A stretch of DNA of 55,047 nucleotides from Yoonia sp. (GTDB lineage: Bacteria; Pseudomonadota; Alphaproteobacteria; Rhodobacterales; Rhodobacteraceae): contig NZ_JAFMHR010000003.1 of the NCBI RefSeq assembly GCF_017854415.1, forward strand, positions 1 through 55,047, written 5' to 3'. The position numbers and the translations under genes are program-made. Positions 10,980-20,899 of the stretch are shown here, in pieces; positions within the stretch are counted from its first letter, which is position 1; each line of letters begins with the position of its first letter. Under the pieces are notes generated by a model. That model was not told the DNA's origin. It did not search any database and saw only the letters and a program-made list of their open reading frames with translations.

Positions 10980-11825
10980 ATGGAACGGATCGGTGTCATT
11001 GGATTAGGCCGCATGGGTAGCGCCATCGCTTCGCGCATGCAGGATCAAGGATACAACGTCTTGGGCTGGACCCGAAGTGGCGCCAACTTAGCAGGCATCA
11101 CATCAGCGCCCAATCTTGCAGCACTTGTCGCCAATAGCGACGTCCTGATCCTAAGCCTATTTGACGATACTGCCGTCGCCAGCGTTCTGGATGCATTGCT
11201 GGACTCTGACTTGACCGGAAAACAAATCATCGAAACCAGCACTGTTGTTCCTGCCGTTTTGAAGGACCGTATCGCAAGTATAGAAGCGAAAGGGGCGGTT
11301 GCCGTTGATGCACCTATTTCTGGCGGACCTGAACTTGTTCATGCTGGTGCGTGTGGTGTTTTCATTGGCGGAACAGAAGCCGCAGCAAAAAGGGCGAGTG
11401 CAGTTCTTGCAGGCATCTCAAGTCGGGTTTTTCATGTAGGTCCACTGGGAACCGGACTTGTGATGAAGACAATCAACAACGCTATGCTGCAATGCTACTT
11501 TAACGGGCTTGGCGAATTAATGCCCTTGGCCAAACGCTCTGGCTTGCCGATGGAGACGGCGATGCGCATTCTGGCCGGAGGTCCGGCAGGTATGCCTTTC
11601 ATAGTTGATCGGTTGCCAAAAATCCTAGGCGAAGATGACACCGCGGGCTTCACCATCAACGCGGGCAAAAAAGACAACGGTGTGTTTCAGGGGGTGGTGC
11701 AGTCTTATGGGCTGGCATCCGAAACATTGAAGGCTTCCGGCACACGTCTAGAACTGGCGATCAATGCAGGACTGGGCGAAGCCGATCCTGCAGCGCTTGT
11801 CCGATTTGCATATGATGCGGGATAG
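10980..11825 (+). CDS. NAD(P)-dependent oxidoreductase, 3-hydroxyisobutyrate dehydrogenase family
   Basis: A 281-residue beta-hydroxyacid dehydrogenase. The Rossmann motif GVIGLGRMGSAIASRM is at the N-terminus. The substrate-binding segment reads VDAPISGGPELVHAG. The catalytic lysine segment is LVMKTINNAML. This family reduces or oxidises 3-hydroxyisobutyrate, tartronate semialdehyde, glyoxylate or succinate semialdehyde; the substrate is not fixed by the motifs. It is followed after 3 bp by an EamA-family exporter gene, so the two are likely co-transcribed. Confidence 0.9.
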   Translation: MERIGVIGLGRMGSAIASRMQDQGYNVLGWTRSGANLAGITSAPNLAALVANSDVLILSLFDDTAVASVLDALLDSDLTGKQIIETSTVVPAVLKDRIASIEAKGAVAVDAPISGGPELVHAGACGVFIGGTEAAAKRASAVLAGISSRVFHVGPLGTGLVMKTINNAMLQCYFNGLGELMPLAKRSGLPMETAMRILAGGPAGMPFIVDRLPKILGEDDTAGFTINAGKKDNGVFQGVVQSYGLASETLKASGTRLELAINAGLGEADPAALVRFAYDAG

Positions 11826-11828
11826 CGC

Positions 11829-12665
11829 ATGAGACTCTTCGCGCTTGTCGCTTTGACAATGTGTGCCTTTGCGGCCAATTCGGTACTCAACCGGATCGGG
11901 GTCGCGTTGCAGGGCATGGATCCGCTGGATTTTGCCACGGTACGGACCGCTGCTGGTGCCCTGATGTTGTGGCTGTTGGTGATCGTCCGCAAGGCCCCTT
12001 CCCCGCCAGTTTTGACCCGAAAACGCATGGCAGGTGCGGCAGCGCTCGCAGTCTACATGGTTGGGTTCTCATGGGCCTACATCACGCTCGACGCGGGTCT
12101 AGGCGCTCTTATTCTATTCGGTGTTCTGCAAGTTGTCATCTTTGGCTGGGCTGTGTTTGAAGGCAATAACATTCCCCTACTGCGCTGGATCGGGGCCGTG
12201 ATCGCGCTGACGGGGCTTTGCGTATTACTGTGGCCCAGCGGAGAAGCGGCGGTGCACTTGGGCGGTGCAATATCAATGACAATCGCGGGTATCGCTTGGG
12301 CTGCCTATACGCTTTTGGGTCGCGCTGAATCTGACGCTTTGGGCGCGACTGCGAGCAACTTTTTGTTGTGTTGCCCTCTCGTGGCAGCGGCAATGGTTTG
12401 GATCGGCATTGGCGCCATGCCATTGAACGGTATATTCACAGCGATCATCGCAGGGGCAATCACATCCGGTGTCGGCTATGCGATGTGGTATCACGCACTG
12501 CCATCTCTGCCCACAACAGTCGCAGGGATCGCACAGCTTAGCGTTCCAGTGATCGCCGTGGCAGCCGGGGTTGCGCTCCTAAGCGAGCCCTTAACGCTGC
12601 GCTTGATCGTCGCTGGCGCGCTTGTTCTAGGCGGAATAGCGGTGTCACTTACCGCGCGACGTTAG
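11829..12665 (+). CDS. DMT-superfamily (EamA) transporter
   Basis: A 278-residue membrane protein with about ten hydrophobic segments arranged as two EamA repeats. The second repeat carries the usual [24 protein letters not shown] pattern, here split over residues near 215-240, followed by PVIAV. EamA proteins export metabolites such as amino acids, but this substrate is unknown. It starts 3 bp after the dehydrogenase gene. No terminator is evident before the following lipase-like gene. Confidence 0.88.
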   Translation: MRLFALVALTMCAFAANSVLNRIGVALQGMDPLDFATVRTAAGALMLWLLVIVRKAPSPPVLTRKRMAGAAALAVYMVGFSWAYITLDAGLGALILFGVLQVVIFGWAVFEGNNIPLLRWIGAVIALTGLCVLLWPSGEAAVHLGGAISMTIAGIAWAAYTLLGRAESDALGATASNFLLCCPLVAAAMVWIGIGAMPLNGIFTAIIAGAITSGVGYAMWYHALPSLPTTVAGIAQLSVPVIAVAAGVALLSEPLTLRLIVAGALVLGGIAVSLTARR

Positions 12666-12717
12666 GTTTTCTTGTGTTGGGGCTTTTGCTACGCCGAACA
12701 AATGCTACCTTTCCAAT

Positions 12718-13443
12718 ATGAAACTGATTTGGGCGATCCTTTTTGGCGTTTTTACCGGAGGTGCAGCAATGGCACAGGACTGCGTTGTGCTATTGCACGG
12801 CTTGGCACGGACTGAAATTTCTTTGACACCGATGCAATTGGTCCTTGAGGATCACGGCTATAAGGTGATCAACCGCGGCTATCCTTCGACGTCTGCTGAT
12901 ATTCAAACCCTTGTCGATGAACACCTCGCCGAAGATGTGGCGGCCTGTGGTGACGCCACTGTGCATTTTGTGACCCACTCGATGGGCGGCATCCTTGCGC
13001 GTGCTTGGCTAGAAAATAACCGCCCGCCAAGCATGGGTCGTGTCGTGATGCTGGCACCACCGAATGGCGGGTCTGAACTGGTCGACATTTTCGGAGATTT
13101 TGAACCGTTTCAGTGGGTCAATGGACCTGCGGGAATGCAGCTAGGTACTGACGAAGACAGCCTACCAAACTCTCTTGATTTGCTGCCCTATGAAATTGGG
13201 ATCATCGCAGGAAACCGCTCGCTTAATCCGGTCTATTCGGCATTAATTGACGGGCCAGACGACGGCAAAGTTTCGGTTGCATCGACCCAGCTGGCCGAAA
13301 TGCAGGACCAGATTGTCCTGCCTGTCACGCACACCTTCATGATGAACAACCCCCTGGTCATAGAAGAAGTGATCGTGTTCCTCAAGGAAGGGCGTTTTGA
13401 TCGCGACCTGAGCCTGACTGACGTTATTTTCGGGAACGACTAA
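12718..13443 (+). CDS. exported alpha/beta hydrolase (lipase-like)
   Basis: A 241-residue protein with a Sec-type signal ([20 protein letters not shown], cleavage likely after Ala19) and an alpha/beta-hydrolase core. [10 protein letters not shown] forms the oxyanion-hole region. The nucleophile elbow is THSMGG with Ser88. Candidate acid and base residues lie in DGPDDGKVS and in PVTHTFM. It resembles triacylglycerol-lipase or PGAP1-like family members. It ends 3 bp before the convergent purK gene. Substrate is not determinable. Confidence 0.85.
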   Translation: MKLIWAILFGVFTGGAAMAQDCVVLLHGLARTEISLTPMQLVLEDHGYKVINRGYPSTSADIQTLVDEHLAEDVAACGDATVHFVTHSMGGILARAWLENNRPPSMGRVVMLAPPNGGSELVDIFGDFEPFQWVNGPAGMQLGTDEDSLPNSLDLLPYEIGIIAGNRSLNPVYSALIDGPDDGKVSVASTQLAEMQDQIVLPVTHTFMMNNPLVIEEVIVFLKEGRFDRDLSLTDVIFGND

Positions 13444-13446
13444 GGT

Positions 13447-14520
13447 CTATTTGGCGGCAGGCACGATCTTGTTTACGTGGCCCATCTTACGGCCCGCTTT
13501 AACGTCAGCCTTGCCGTAAAGGTGGATAGCCGCATCGGTTTTAGCTAATTCAGGTACGCGGGCCATATCGTCGCCGATCAGATTTTCCATCACGACATCA
13601 GAATGACGCGATCCGTCCCCCAAAGGCCAACCTGCAATGGCACGAATATGCTGTTCAAACTGACAAATCGTACAGCCGTTCTGCGTCCAATGCCCCGAAT
13701 TATGCACGCGCGGTGCAATTTCGTTCACGATCAAACCTTGCGGTGTCACGAACAGCTCGGCCCCCATAACGCCAACGTAGTCCAGCGCATTGAGAATGCG
13801 TGCGGCGATCAAAACCGCGTCTGTCCGCTGGTTCGGGCTAAGCTTTGCAGGCACAGTAGTGGTGCGCAAAATGCCGTCCTCATGCACGTTTTCGCCGGGA
13901 TCATAGCAAGACACTGCGCCATCCGGCGACCGCGCGCCGATGATCGACACTTCGTGGCTGAAATTAACAAAGCCTTCCAGGATTGCAGGCGCGCCTGCCA
14001 TATCAGCAAATGCTCCAGCAGCAGCAGCAGGCGTCATAATCCGCGCCTGCCCTTTCCCGTCATACCCGAAACGGCGGGTTTTCAGGATCGCGGGTGTGCC
14101 GATTTCAGCAATCGCGGTATCTAGATCAGCGGCGCTGGCCACATCCGCAAAGGGTGCGGTTTGCAGGCCAAGATCTTGCAAGAACTTCTTCTCGACCAAT
14201 CGATCCTGGCTGGTCGCCAATGCAAGGCGTCCAGGGTGTATCGGCGCAAGCGTTTCAAGCAGATCAAGCGCGCTGGTCGGGATGTTTTCGAATTCATAAG
14301 TAATGACATCGACGCTGTGACCAAATGCGGTCAGGGCTATGGCATCTTCATAACTGGCGGTCGTCACACGGTGGGCCACGTCGCCAGCAGGCGCATTTAC
14401 ACCTGGCTCAAAGATATGTGTTTTCAGACCCAACCTTGCAGCCGCGACAGACAGCATCCGACCCAATTGACCACCGCCCAAAATACCAATGGTCGCCCCC
14501 ACGGGCAGCGGCTTAGTCAT
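13447..14520 (-). CDS. purK: 5-(carboxyamino)imidazole ribonucleotide synthase
   Basis: A 357-residue ATP-grasp enzyme that carboxylates aminoimidazole ribonucleotide in purine synthesis. The N-terminus shows the [12 protein letters not shown] dinucleotide-like loop. ATP-grasp segments [14 protein letters not shown] and [14 protein letters not shown] are intact. The frame opens further upstream to 14583, but the start at 14520 gives the family N-terminus and overlaps the purE end by eight bases, as expected for a purEK pair. Confidence 0.95.
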   Translation of the reverse strand: MTKPLPVGATIGILGGGQLGRMLSVAAARLGLKTHIFEPGVNAPAGDVAHRVTTASYEDAIALTAFGHSVDVITYEFENIPTSALDLLETLAPIHPGRLALATSQDRLVEKKFLQDLGLQTAPFADVASAADLDTAIAEIGTPAILKTRRFGYDGKGQARIMTPAAAAGAFADMAGAPAILEGFVNFSHEVSIIGARSPDGAVSCYDPGENVHEDGILRTTTVPAKLSPNQRTDAVLIAARILNALDYVGVMGAELFVTPQGLIVNEIAPRVHNSGHWTQNGCTICQFEQHIRAIAGWPLGDGSRHSDVVMENLIGDDMARVPELAKTDAAIHLYGKADVKAGRKMGHVNKIVPAAK

Positions 14521-15001
14521 TGCTAGGCTCATCAGGGATAGAGGCGCTGAGATCAGCACGCCATTGGTCAAGACGGACGGCAAGTGCGGGGTCTTGAAGC
14601 GCCAGAATACCAGCCGCCATCAAGCCACCATTTTTAGCACCAGCCGCACCGATTGCCATTGTGGCCACCGGATAGCCACGCGGCATTTGCAAAATAGAAT
14701 AAAGACTGTCGACACCCGACAGGGCATTGGTTTGCACTGGAACACCCACAACTGGCACGCGGGTCTTAGAAGCCATCATACCCGGCAAATGAGCAGCGCC
14801 GCCTGCGCCAGCAATAATCACCTGCAGTCCGCGATCAACGGCAGTTTTGCCATATTCCCATAGGCGATCAGGCGTGCGGTGCGCTGACACGATCTTGGTC
14901 TCATAGGCGACACCCAACTCATCCAATACATCTGCAGCTTCGCGCATTGTGGGCCAATCGGATTGGCTGCCCATAATAATGCCGACAAGGGGTTTGGTCA
15001 T
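14513..15001 (-). CDS. purE: N5-carboxyaminoimidazole ribonucleotide mutase
   Basis: A 162-residue class I PurE, which moves the carboxylate group made by PurK to give CAIR. The conserved start segment [13 protein letters not shown], the [12 protein letters not shown] loop and the [10 protein letters not shown] loop are all present. The start at 15001 was chosen over 15022 because it gives the usual N-terminus. Its end overlaps purK by eight bases, indicating coupling. Confidence 0.96.
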   Translation of the reverse strand: MTKPLVGIIMGSQSDWPTMREAADVLDELGVAYETKIVSAHRTPDRLWEYGKTAVDRGLQVIIAGAGGAAHLPGMMASKTRVPVVGVPVQTNALSGVDSLYSILQMPRGYPVATMAIGAAGAKNGGLMAAGILALQDPALAVRLDQWRADLSASIPDEPSND

Positions 15002-15064
15002 GACATCGTTCCATCGTTTCAAGAAGGCCGCACTATAGCCATGGCCGCAAGCGCGGCAATGCCA

Positions 15065-15283
15065 TCAGGCAATAATATCAGGGAGAATGCAGTCCTCAAG
15101 ATACGTGATCCGGTCTTTCAGAGCCAATTTTTGCTTTTTCAACCGCCGCACCGTCAACATATCGGACGATCCACGCATTTGCAGGGCGTCAATCGCCTCG
15201 TCGAGATCGCGGTGTTCTTGCTTGAGTACTTCCAATTTCACACGCAGCACTTCGTGCTCTTCCATTTCGTTCGAAACATTCAT
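15065..15283 (-). CDS. DUF465 (YdcH-like) small coiled-coil protein
   Basis: A 72-residue, highly charged helical protein of the DUF465 family. The pattern LKQEHRDLDEAIDAL followed by LKKQKLALKDRITYLED is the family signature. The function of the family is not established. It precedes purE on the same strand with a 63-bp gap. The start at 15283 (MNVSNEMEE) is preferred to the five-residue longer form from 15298, though this is uncertain. Confidence 0.8.
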   Translation of the reverse strand: MNVSNEMEEHEVLRVKLEVLKQEHRDLDEAIDALQMRGSSDMLTVRRLKKQKLALKDRITYLEDCILPDIIA

Positions 15284-15358
15284 GTGAAAGGCGTCCAAAT
15301 CTAGCGTTAACTTGTCGCTACCCTACAGCGGTTTAGGACCAAGAACCTAATACTTCCT

Positions 15359-15387
15359 CTTGATCAATGCCCTCAGCGCCCCCATAT
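15359..15387 (+). promoter_or_regulatory. candidate sigma-32 (RpoH) promoter of hsp20
   Basis: CTTGATC (15359-15365), 14 bases, then CCCCATAT (15380-15387). This is close to the sigma-32 consensus CTTGAAA / CCCCATNT with an allowed spacing. It lies about 65 bp before the hsp20 start, consistent with heat induction. Confidence 0.6.
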
Positions 15388-15451
15388 TTTTGATAACGGT
15401 CGCCGCATGCGGGGCCAGCACCTGACAGTCGCTTCGAAAAGGACATGTCTT

Positions 15452-15865
15452 ATGACAAAAATGGCTTTAGGGACGCATCCGTTCCTTTTGGGATTTGAGC
15501 AGCTGGAAAGGCTGGTTGAACGTACCGCAAAGAACGGGAACGATGGGTATCCCCCCTACAATATAGAACAAACTTGCGCGCATTCCTACCGTATCACGCT
15601 GGCCGTGGCAGGTTTCGCGGAAAGCGATCTGGCAATCACCGTCGAGGACAGCGCTTTGGTGATCCGTGGGCGACAGTCCGACGAAAGCGATGGACGGATT
15701 TTCCTACACCGCGGAATTGCCGCCCGCCAGTTTCAGCGGTCATTCGTTCTGGCAGACGGCGTTGATGTCGGCGAGGCTGTGATGGAAAACGGATTACTGC
15801 ACATCGATCTGACCCGCGCAGAACCGGAGCGCATCGTTCAAACAATCAATATCAAGAAAGGCTAG
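15452..15865 (+). CDS. Hsp20/alpha-crystallin small heat-shock protein
   Basis: A 137-residue small heat-shock chaperone of the IbpA type. The N-terminus LGTHPFLLGFEQLERLVERT resembles IbpA proteins, and the crystallin strands run from SYRITLAVAGFAESDLAITV to VMENGLLHIDL. The start at 15452 has an AAGGA ribosome site and gives the expected length; an upstream ATG at 15407 does not. A sigma-32-like promoter precedes it, and a DUF1150 gene follows after 3 bp. Confidence 0.92.
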   Translation: MTKMALGTHPFLLGFEQLERLVERTAKNGNDGYPPYNIEQTCAHSYRITLAVAGFAESDLAITVEDSALVIRGRQSDESDGRIFLHRGIAARQFQRSFVLADGVDVGEAVMENGLLHIDLTRAEPERIVQTINIKKG

Positions 15866-15868
15866 AGC

Positions 15869-16093
15869 ATGAACACGAAATTCGACTTGGGAAACATCGA
15901 CAAAGGCATCGTCTACGTAAAACCGATCCTGGTTGCTGATCTGCCTGATGACATGCGCGAAAAAGCCGGAGATCTGCTGGAATTATTCGCTGTTCACAAC
16001 GCCTCTGGCGAACAACTGGCCTTGGTCGCAAACCGCAAGTTGGCTTTTCATCTGGCGCGCGAAAACGACATGCAGCCCGTCACACTACATTGA
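15869..16093 (+). CDS. DUF1150 family protein
   Basis: A 74-residue protein matching DUF1150, a family frequently found beside hsp20 genes in alphaproteobacteria. The segment VYVKPILVADLPDDMREKAG and the ending ALVANRKLAFHLARENDM fit it. It follows hsp20 by 3 bp and so is likely part of the heat-shock transcript. Its biochemical role is unknown; linkage suggests a proteostasis function (inference). Confidence 0.85.
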   Translation: MNTKFDLGNIDKGIVYVKPILVADLPDDMREKAGDLLELFAVHNASGEQLALVANRKLAFHLARENDMQPVTLH

Positions 16094-16102
16094 TGGACGT
16101 AA

Positions 16103-16120
16103 GGTGGGTCTTGACCCACC
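16103..16120. terminator. hairpin between convergent DUF1150 and sat-cysC genes
   Basis: GGTGGGTC, TT, GACCCACC form an 18-bp palindrome in the 27-bp gap between two convergent genes, flanked by CTACCCCTTAATC. It may end transcription from both sides. The GGGTGGGTC core also resembles dispersed palindromic repeats seen in other proteobacteria, so it may be a REP-like element. Confidence 0.5.
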
Positions 16121-17836
16121 CTACCCCTTAATCAATCCAAGGCTTTCAAGCTTCAAGATCACTTGATGCGCACAGTTATCGACAGGCACGCTTTCAGTCT
16201 CAAGGCTAAGCTCGGGGTTCTGCGGAACATCATATGGGTCTGAAATCCCCGTAAATTCCTTGATCTTCCCCTCGCGGGCCAGCTTATAAAGCCCCTTGCG
16301 ATCACGGCGTTCACATTCCTCGATGGATGTTGCGACATGCACTTCGATGAACGCACCAAATTCCTGTACATCTTCGCGCACAGCGCGGCGGGTCGTTGCA
16401 TAAGGCGCGATCGGAGCGCAAATCGCGATGCCGCCATTTTTGGTAATTTCGGACGCAACATAACCGATTCTACGGATGTTCAGATCGCGGTGTTCTTTGC
16501 TAAATCCCAATTCCGATGACAGATTCTTGCGCACGATATCGCCATCAAGCAAGGTCACCGGACGGCCGCCCATTTCCATCAGTTTGACCAGCAAAGCATT
16601 CGCTATCGTCGATTTTCCAGAACCGGAAAATCCGGTAAAGAACACAGTAAAGCCCTGTTTCGCCCGAGGCGGCCGCGTCTTGCGCAGCTCTTCCACAACG
16701 GCCGGGAACGAAAACCACTCTGGTATTTCTAGCCCTTCAGACAAACGACGTCGCAGTTCAGTGCCCGAGATATTCAGAATTGTGACGTTTTCTTTGTCCG
16801 TAATTTCGTCGGCTGGTTCGTATTGCGCGCGGTCCTGCACGTACACCATCTGCTTAAAGTCGACCATCTCGATGCCCATTTCGACTTGGTGCTCGCGGAA
16901 CAAATCCTGTGCATCGTAGGGCCCGTAGAAATCTTCACCTGCCGAGTTTTTGCCCGGTCCAGCATGATCGCGCCCCACAATAAAATGGGTACAGCCATGG
17001 TTCTTGCGGATCAGACCGTGCCAAACTGCCTCGCGTGGGCCGGCCATGCGCATCGCTAGGTTCAACAGGCTCATCGTCGTTGTCGCGGACGGGTATTGAT
17101 CCAGAACCGCCTCGTAGCAACGCACGCGGGTAAAGTGATCAATATCGCCCGGCTTGGTCATGCCAACGACGGGATGGATCAACAGGTTCGCCTGGGCTTC
17201 TTTCGCGGCACGGAACGTCAGTTCTTGATGGGCACGGTGCAGCGGGTTGCGGGTTTGAAAGGCCACGACCTTGCGCCAGCCCAGTTTGCGGAAATAGGCG
17301 CGCAGTTCGTTTGGCGTGTCACGACGTCCGCGGAAATCATAGTGAATGGGCTGTTGAATGCCCGTGATCGGGCCGCCCAGATAAACGGACCCAGCCGTAT
17401 TACGCAAATAGTTCACGGCTGGATGGGCCTGATCGTCAGCGCCGAAGACCATCGTGGCTTCGTGTGATTTATTAGGCACCCATTTATCGGTTACCGTCAT
17501 AGTCGCAAGGATCACGCCTTCTTGGTCGCGCAGCGCAATATCCTGCCCAATTTTGACCGTATCTGAGACGGTCTGCGAGACATCCAAGTTGATCGGCATC
17601 GGCCACAACGTGCCGTCCGCCATCCGCATGTTGTCCACAACGCCGTTATAGTCTGCCTCTGACAAGAACCCTTTTAGTGGATTGAACCCACCATTCATCA
17701 ACAGTTCCAAATCGCACACTTGGCGCGGCGTCAGGTCAAGGCTGATCAGATCAGCCGCTTCGACCTTTAGCTTTTGTGCACTTTCATAGGACACATAAAG
17801 TTCGGGGATTGGGGCCAGATCTTGCGACATTTTCAT
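16121..17836 (-). CDS. bifunctional sulfate adenylyltransferase/adenylylsulfate kinase
   Basis: A 571-residue fusion that makes PAPS from sulfate in two steps. Residues from about 1 to 390 are an ATP sulfurylase with the QTRNPLHRAH active-site motif and the VGRDHAGPG loop. Residues from about 395 on are an APS kinase with the P-loop FTGFSGSGKST and the LDGDIVRKNLS segment. ATG codons at 17836 and 17830 are both possible starts. This Sat-CysC architecture is known in alphaproteobacteria. It supports assimilatory sulfate use or sulfation. Confidence 0.95.
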   Translation of the reverse strand: MKMSQDLAPIPELYVSYESAQKLKVEAADLISLDLTPRQVCDLELLMNGGFNPLKGFLSEADYNGVVDNMRMADGTLWPMPINLDVSQTVSDTVKIGQDIALRDQEGVILATMTVTDKWVPNKSHEATMVFGADDQAHPAVNYLRNTAGSVYLGGPITGIQQPIHYDFRGRRDTPNELRAYFRKLGWRKVVAFQTRNPLHRAHQELTFRAAKEAQANLLIHPVVGMTKPGDIDHFTRVRCYEAVLDQYPSATTTMSLLNLAMRMAGPREAVWHGLIRKNHGCTHFIVGRDHAGPGKNSAGEDFYGPYDAQDLFREHQVEMGIEMVDFKQMVYVQDRAQYEPADEITDKENVTILNISGTELRRRLSEGLEIPEWFSFPAVVEELRKTRPPRAKQGFTVFFTGFSGSGKSTIANALLVKLMEMGGRPVTLLDGDIVRKNLSSELGFSKEHRDLNIRRIGYVASEITKNGGIAICAPIAPYATTRRAVREDVQEFGAFIEVHVATSIEECERRDRKGLYKLAREGKIKEFTGISDPYDVPQNPELSLETESVPVDNCAHQVILKLESLGLIKG

Positions 17837-17972
17837 ACTCTATCAACTGCCAATGCGATTGCTGTTGGCATACCCCTCCAATAAGTAGGATGTCTAGCAA
17901 GGCAGGCAGAAAAGGCCGTTTATCTGCGAAAACGCGGCTAATCGGGACGTATCATGCCAAAACGACATCTGC

Positions 17973-18923
17973 TTAGGACGGATCATCCATTTCTGCGATG
18001 AACTTTTCCGCGTCCAACGCCGCCATGCAACCCATCCCCGCAGAGGTAACCGCTTGGCGGTAAACGTGATCGGTCAAATCGCCCGCTGCAAACACACCCG
18101 GGATCGCCGTTTTGGTCGTACCTGCCGCAACTTTCACGTAGCCACCGTTGTGCGTCTCAAGTTGGTCTTTCACCAATTCGCTGGCAGGCGCATGGCCGAT
18201 CGCCACGAAAACACCCTTGGCAGGCAGGTCCGTCACTTCACCCGTTTTCGTGTGTTTAACGCGGACACCTTCGACACCTAGCGGGCTATCGCCGCCATAA
18301 ACTTCTTCGATCTGATGGAACCAGAGCGTTTCGATTTTGGGGTTTTTCATCAGACGATGCTGCAAAATCTTCTCGGCCCGCAATTCATCGCGGCGGTGCA
18401 CCAACGTCACTTTGGACGCGAAATTCGTTAGGAATAGCGCCTCTTCCACGGCCGTATTGCCGCCGCCAACGACGACAATCTCTTGGCCGCGATAAAAGAA
18501 CCCGTCGCAAGTCGCACAGGCACTGACACCAAAACCTTTGAATTTTTCCTCGGACGGCAGGCCCAGCCATTTGGCCCGCGCGCCAGTGCACAAGATCACT
18601 GCGTCCGCAGTATATACCGCGCCGCTATCACATTTAGCAGTGAAGGGGCGGTTTTGCAGATCAAGTTCGGTAACGATATCGCCTACAATCTCGCAGCCCA
18701 TTGCGCGGGCGTGCGCCTCCATCCGGATCATCAGATCGGGACCTTGCACTTCGGTATCGCCGGGCCAGTTTTCGACCTCTGTCGTTGTGGTCAATTGTCC
18801 GCCCGGTTCGATCCCTTGAATGAGCACCGGTTCCAACATCGCGCGCGCGGCATAAACGCCCGCAGTATAGCCAGCAGGGCCAGAGCCAATGATCAGAACT
18901 TTGATGTGTCGCGTGTCGGTCAT
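17973..18923 (-). CDS. trxB: thioredoxin-disulfide reductase
   Basis: A 316-residue flavoprotein that reduces thioredoxin with NADPH. The FAD motif is [16 protein letters not shown], the redox pair is C136-A-T-C139, the NADPH motif is [12 protein letters not shown] and the C-terminal FAD segment is [16 protein letters not shown]. The frame extends upstream to 19043 but the start at 18923 gives the conserved N-terminus and has a GAGG ribosome site. It is divergent from an Lrp-type regulator gene. Confidence 0.96.
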   Translation of the reverse strand: MTDTRHIKVLIIGSGPAGYTAGVYAARAMLEPVLIQGIEPGGQLTTTTEVENWPGDTEVQGPDLMIRMEAHARAMGCEIVGDIVTELDLQNRPFTAKCDSGAVYTADAVILCTGARAKWLGLPSEEKFKGFGVSACATCDGFFYRGQEIVVVGGGNTAVEEALFLTNFASKVTLVHRRDELRAEKILQHRLMKNPKIETLWFHQIEEVYGGDSPLGVEGVRVKHTKTGEVTDLPAKGVFVAIGHAPASELVKDQLETHNGGYVKVAAGTTKTAIPGVFAAGDLTDHVYRQAVTSAGMGCMAALDAEKFIAEMDDPS

Positions 18924-19090
18924 GGCAGCCTCTTCAAATTTTGTTCCTCTCGATATAGCCCCGCAGCGGGTATGTTGAAAGACCAGCAAACAGCAAAATA
19001 GCAAAGTTCTTTTCTTGCGAGGTCTTGAAATATTGTTGCGCAAGTCATTACTTCAGCGTAGTATTTGTAAAAATATCAGGGAAATATCCG

Positions 19091-19591
19091 ATGCCAGGGG
19101 CAAAATTAGACGAAATTGACCGGATGATTCTGGCCGAGCTTCAGGCGGACGGTCGTATGACCAACGTCGAGCTAGCCAAACGCGTCGGAATCTCTGCGCC
19201 ACCCTGTCTGCGCCGCGTGCGGACGTTGGAAGAACAGGGCTTCATCCTTGGCTACCACGCAGACGTTAACGCCCGCGAATTGGGGTTCGAAGTGCAGGTC
19301 TTTGCGATGGTCGGATTGGTCAGTCAAGCCGAAGCAGACTTAAGCGCGTTTGAGGGGCTTTGCCAAAGCTGGCCGTTAGTGCGCGAGTGTCACATGCTGA
19401 ACGGCGAGGTGGATTTTGTCCTCAAATGCGTGGCTCCTGATCTGCGCACGTTCCAGCGGTTCTTGACCGAAGAACTGACCAGCGCGGGCAACGTCGCATC
19501 AGTGAAAACATCGCTGGTTATTCGCGGCGCGAAGGACGATCCAGGTGTGCCTTTTGATGTGCTTGAGGCGCGATTGGCGCAGCAGGCTTAG
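19091..19591 (+). CDS. Lrp/AsnC family transcriptional regulator
   Basis: A 166-residue regulator with an N-terminal helix-turn-helix (LDEIDRMILAELQADGRMTNVELAKRVGIS, split here as residues 6-35) and a C-terminal RAM ligand-binding domain. It would sense an amino acid or related molecule. The start at 19091 was chosen because it gives the family N-terminus; the open frame begins at 19025. It is divergent from trxB. The target genes are not evident. Confidence 0.9.
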   Translation: MPGAKLDEIDRMILAELQADGRMTNVELAKRVGISAPPCLRRVRTLEEQGFILGYHADVNARELGFEVQVFAMVGLVSQAEADLSAFEGLCQSWPLVRECHMLNGEVDFVLKCVAPDLRTFQRFLTEELTSAGNVASVKTSLVIRGAKDDPGVPFDVLEARLAQQA

Positions 19592-19824
19592 CGCGTCAGA
19601 CGCCACAGTTGATAGAGTGCAACGCCAAACGCAAGCAAGGCCATAGACAACCATGCTATGCCTGATTGTTCCAAATAGACGTTCCCGACATCACCATCGA
19701 AACACCTGCCTGCCTCGTTGAAACAACTTTGCCAATTGCGATACGAAAAGTAATACGCAATGCAGAAAAGTCCCGACAGTCCCGAAGACACAACGAAAAT
19801 TGTTTTTCTGAGCCAGTTTCTCAT
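19588..19824 (-). CDS. small two-helix membrane protein
   Basis: A 78-residue protein with two hydrophobic segments (around IFVVSSGLSGLFCIAYYF and GIAWLSMALLAFGVALYQLW) separated by a loop with two cysteines. I do not recognise a family. Its stop overlaps the end of the convergent Lrp gene by four bases. A GTG start at 19848 would add eight residues. It is supported only by its composition and spacing, so confidence is moderate. Confidence 0.55.
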   Translation of the reverse strand: MRNWLRKTIFVVSSGLSGLFCIAYYFSYRNWQSCFNEAGRCFDGDVGNVYLEQSGIAWLSMALLAFGVALYQLWRLTR

Positions 19825-19942
19825 TGCACCATTCTGACAAGCGGCCACCAGACTATCAATTGTTGCTTACGTCCGCATCGCAGATGCGTATAGCCCGCAA
19901 TCCAACATAACCTAACTGCAGATCAAAGGTCTTCTATCAGAA

Positions 19943-19970
19943 AAAGGCGCCCGCTTTCGCAGACGCCTTT
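19943..19970 (-). terminator. terminator downstream of ccoNOQP
   Basis: On the minus strand AAAGGCG and CGCCTTT pair around an inner GCGAAAGC hairpin, followed by TTTTTC. It lies 57 bp after the ccoP stop codon. Confidence 0.7.
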
Positions 19971-20026
19971 CCCTTCACTTGGCCCTTGCACCTATGCGCG
20001 AACAGGTGGTGCAGGGCCGGTGATGC

Positions 20027-20899
20027 TTACTCGCCCCCTCCCAATTGGTGCACGTAAGCGGTGACTGCTTTGATCTGCGCTTCGCTCAAGCGTTCACCCC
20101 AAGGGGGCATCACACCAAAGCGGGCATAACGGACAGTTTCTTCGAGGCTTTCCAGATCACCACCGTAAAGCCAGATCGCATCTGTCAGGTTGGGCGCACC
20201 AAGATCGTAGTTGCCCATGCCTTCATCACCGTGACAAGCAGAACAGTTGTTCAAGAACAGCTCTGTTCCCGCCTCGGCCATGCCTGCGTCATGTTCTTGA
20301 CCTGAAATCAAACGCACATACTGGACAACCTGATCGACCTCTTCATTGCTGAAAATCTCGTCATAGGCGGTCATCTCGGAATAGCGCGCATCCCAGTCCT
20401 CTTCGTTGCGAATGCCGTGGCGCACTGTGTATTCGATATTCTCGAAATCACCGCCCCAAAGCCAATCATCGTCAAGCAGGTTGGGATAACCCAAAGCACC
20501 AGCCGCACCCGATCCGTGACACTGCGAACAGTTGTTGCGGAAAACCGCAACACCCGCAGAGTTCGCAAATCGCAACAATTCTGGATTTTCGTTCAGAACG
20601 TTCAGATCCGCTGACGCAAGTTGTGCGAGTATCTCGCCGTTAGCGTCTTCAAAGCGGGCGATGTCTTGGGCGACTTCTGCGCGTGTTGAATAGCCCAGCA
20701 CACCAGCGGTGGCGCTGCTGACCATCGGCCATGCGGGATATGCGATCGTATAACCGACAGCCCAAATGATCGTCAGGTAAAGTGACCACAACCACCAACG
20801 TGGCAACGGGTTGTTCAATTCCTTGATGCCGTCCCAGTCGTGACCAGTGGTGTCGGTGCCGGTGACTTCATCAATGTCTTTTTGATCATTGCTGCTCAT
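20027..20899 (-). CDS. ccoP: cbb3 cytochrome c oxidase subunit III CcoP
   Basis: A 290-residue dihaem c-type cytochrome that delivers electrons to the cbb3 oxidase. One N-terminal membrane helix (about residues 33-60) anchors it. Haem motifs are C124-SQ-C-H128 and C219-SA-C-H223. The start of the mature domain, HDWDGIKELNNPLPRWW, is a CcoP signature. It overlaps the ccoQ end by four bases and ends the ccoNOQP operon. Confidence 0.97.
   Translation of the reverse strand: MSSNDQKDIDEVTGTDTTGHDWDGIKELNNPLPRWWLWSLYLTIIWAVGYTIAYPAWPMVSSATAGVLGYSTRAEVAQDIARFEDANGEILAQLASADLNVLNENPELLRFANSAGVAVFRNNCSQCHGSGAAGALGYPNLLDDDWLWGGDFENIEYTVRHGIRNEEDWDARYSEMTAYDEIFSNEEVDQVVQYVRLISGQEHDAGMAEAGTELFLNNCSACHGDEGMGNYDLGAPNLTDAIWLYGGDLESLEETVRYARFGVMPPWGERLSEAQIKAVTAYVHQLGGGE

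Noticed and set aside
16121-17836. Fusion of ATP sulfurylase and APS kinase as a novelty
   Set aside because: This Sat-CysC arrangement is a known architecture in alphaproteobacteria.
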